Shown here piece after piece: positions 5,036 to 5,155 of a DNA stretch of 5,155 nt (positions are counted from its first letter, which is position 1; every line of letters begins with the position of its first letter). Under the pieces are notes generated by a model, which was not told the origin of the DNA, did no database searches, and worked only from the letters and a program-made list of their open reading frames with translations. The DNA is from an uncultured Clostridia bacterium (lineage in GTDB: Bacteria; Bacillota; Clostridia; Peptostreptococcales; Anaerovoracaceae): positions 1 through 5,155 of the forward strand of contig CAMIWY010000125.1 of NCBI GenBank assembly GCA_946402595.1, in the 5' to 3' direction. Position numbers and translations under genes: made by a program.

Positions 5036-5101
5036 AATACCTCTGTCCTCTCTTCTTTCCGGCCGAATTATTAATGACACACATAGTCTATCATAAAAGT
5101 C

Positions 5102-5155
5102 AAAAAAGAGTTCAGCGGGCAGCCCGGGAACCAGTCCCGGATACCGCCCGCTTAA
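5102..5155 (-). terminator. intrinsic terminator of a gene beyond the right edge
   Basis: On the minus strand AGCGGGC (5152-5146) pairs with GCCCGCT (5120-5114), and an inner stem CCGGGA/TCCCGG (5140-5135 with 5129-5124) closes a five-base loop. Six T residues follow at 5107-5102. The T-run is only on this strand, so it ends a minus-strand transcript entering from the right. A TAA near 5154 may be the end of that gene, but the window is too short to tell. Confidence 0.8.

Noticed and set aside
4322..5074. Long plus-strand frame opposite the flavodoxin-fold gene
   Set aside because: It mirrors a well-supported minus-strand gene, has no family resemblance and is explained by the codon pattern of high-GC coding DNA.
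5090..5103. Promoter for the flavodoxin-fold gene (TTGACT at 5103-5098, TATGAT at 5095-5090)
   Set aside because: The two boxes nearly touch, so they cannot form one promoter, and no well-spaced partner for either was found.

Overview
The window reads as chromosomal DNA of an anaerobic, moderately GC-rich member of the Bacillota (Clostridia/Erysipelotrichia-like). This is inferred from purine-rich Shine-Dalgarno sites, SigA-type promoters, intrinsic terminators, a YitT membrane protein, oxygen-sensitive Fe-S and flavin proteins, and a NiCo-type riboswitch. Five genes are supported and all lie on the minus strand, so transcription runs from the right edge to the left. No rRNA, tRNA, CRISPR array or complete mobile element was seen.

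Layout in transcription order. At 5102-5155 a terminator closes a gene that lies beyond the right edge. At 4376-5035 is a flavodoxin-fold FMN reductase with an iron-sulfur-flavoprotein-like cysteine cluster. At 4065-4375 is a 311-base gene-free control region: a promoter (4279-4308), an RNA aptamer (4173-4260) matching the czcD/NiCo transition-metal riboswitch, an overlapping terminator (4158-4197), and a further stem-loop before the ribosome binding site. At 3852-4064 is a 70-residue stand-alone FeoA-domain protein, closed by a terminator at 3779-3804. At 2562-3665 is a D-2-hydroxyacid dehydrogenase with two unusual insertions. At 1571-2443 is a QueG-like protein with two [4Fe-4S] clusters. 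At 1378-1544 are a near-consensus promoter, a ~130-nt untranslated RNA and a strong terminator that ends only 25 bases before the next start codon. At 435-1352 is a YitT-family membrane protein. At 1-434 is AT-rich DNA with no supported gene but with two related 38-bp inverted-repeat elements.

The best-supported regulatory unit is the metal-sensing leader of the FeoA-domain gene. Its 5' aptamer and its terminator share the same bases, so metal binding should prevent termination and turn the gene on. NiCo RNAs are known to sense Co2+/Ni2+ and have been reported to respond to Fe2+, which would fit a ferrous-iron-related gene and the surrounding Fe-S/flavin redox proteins. The yitT leader has the same promoter-RNA-terminator-gene arrangement but matches no riboswitch class that I recognise; it is the best candidate here for something undescribed.
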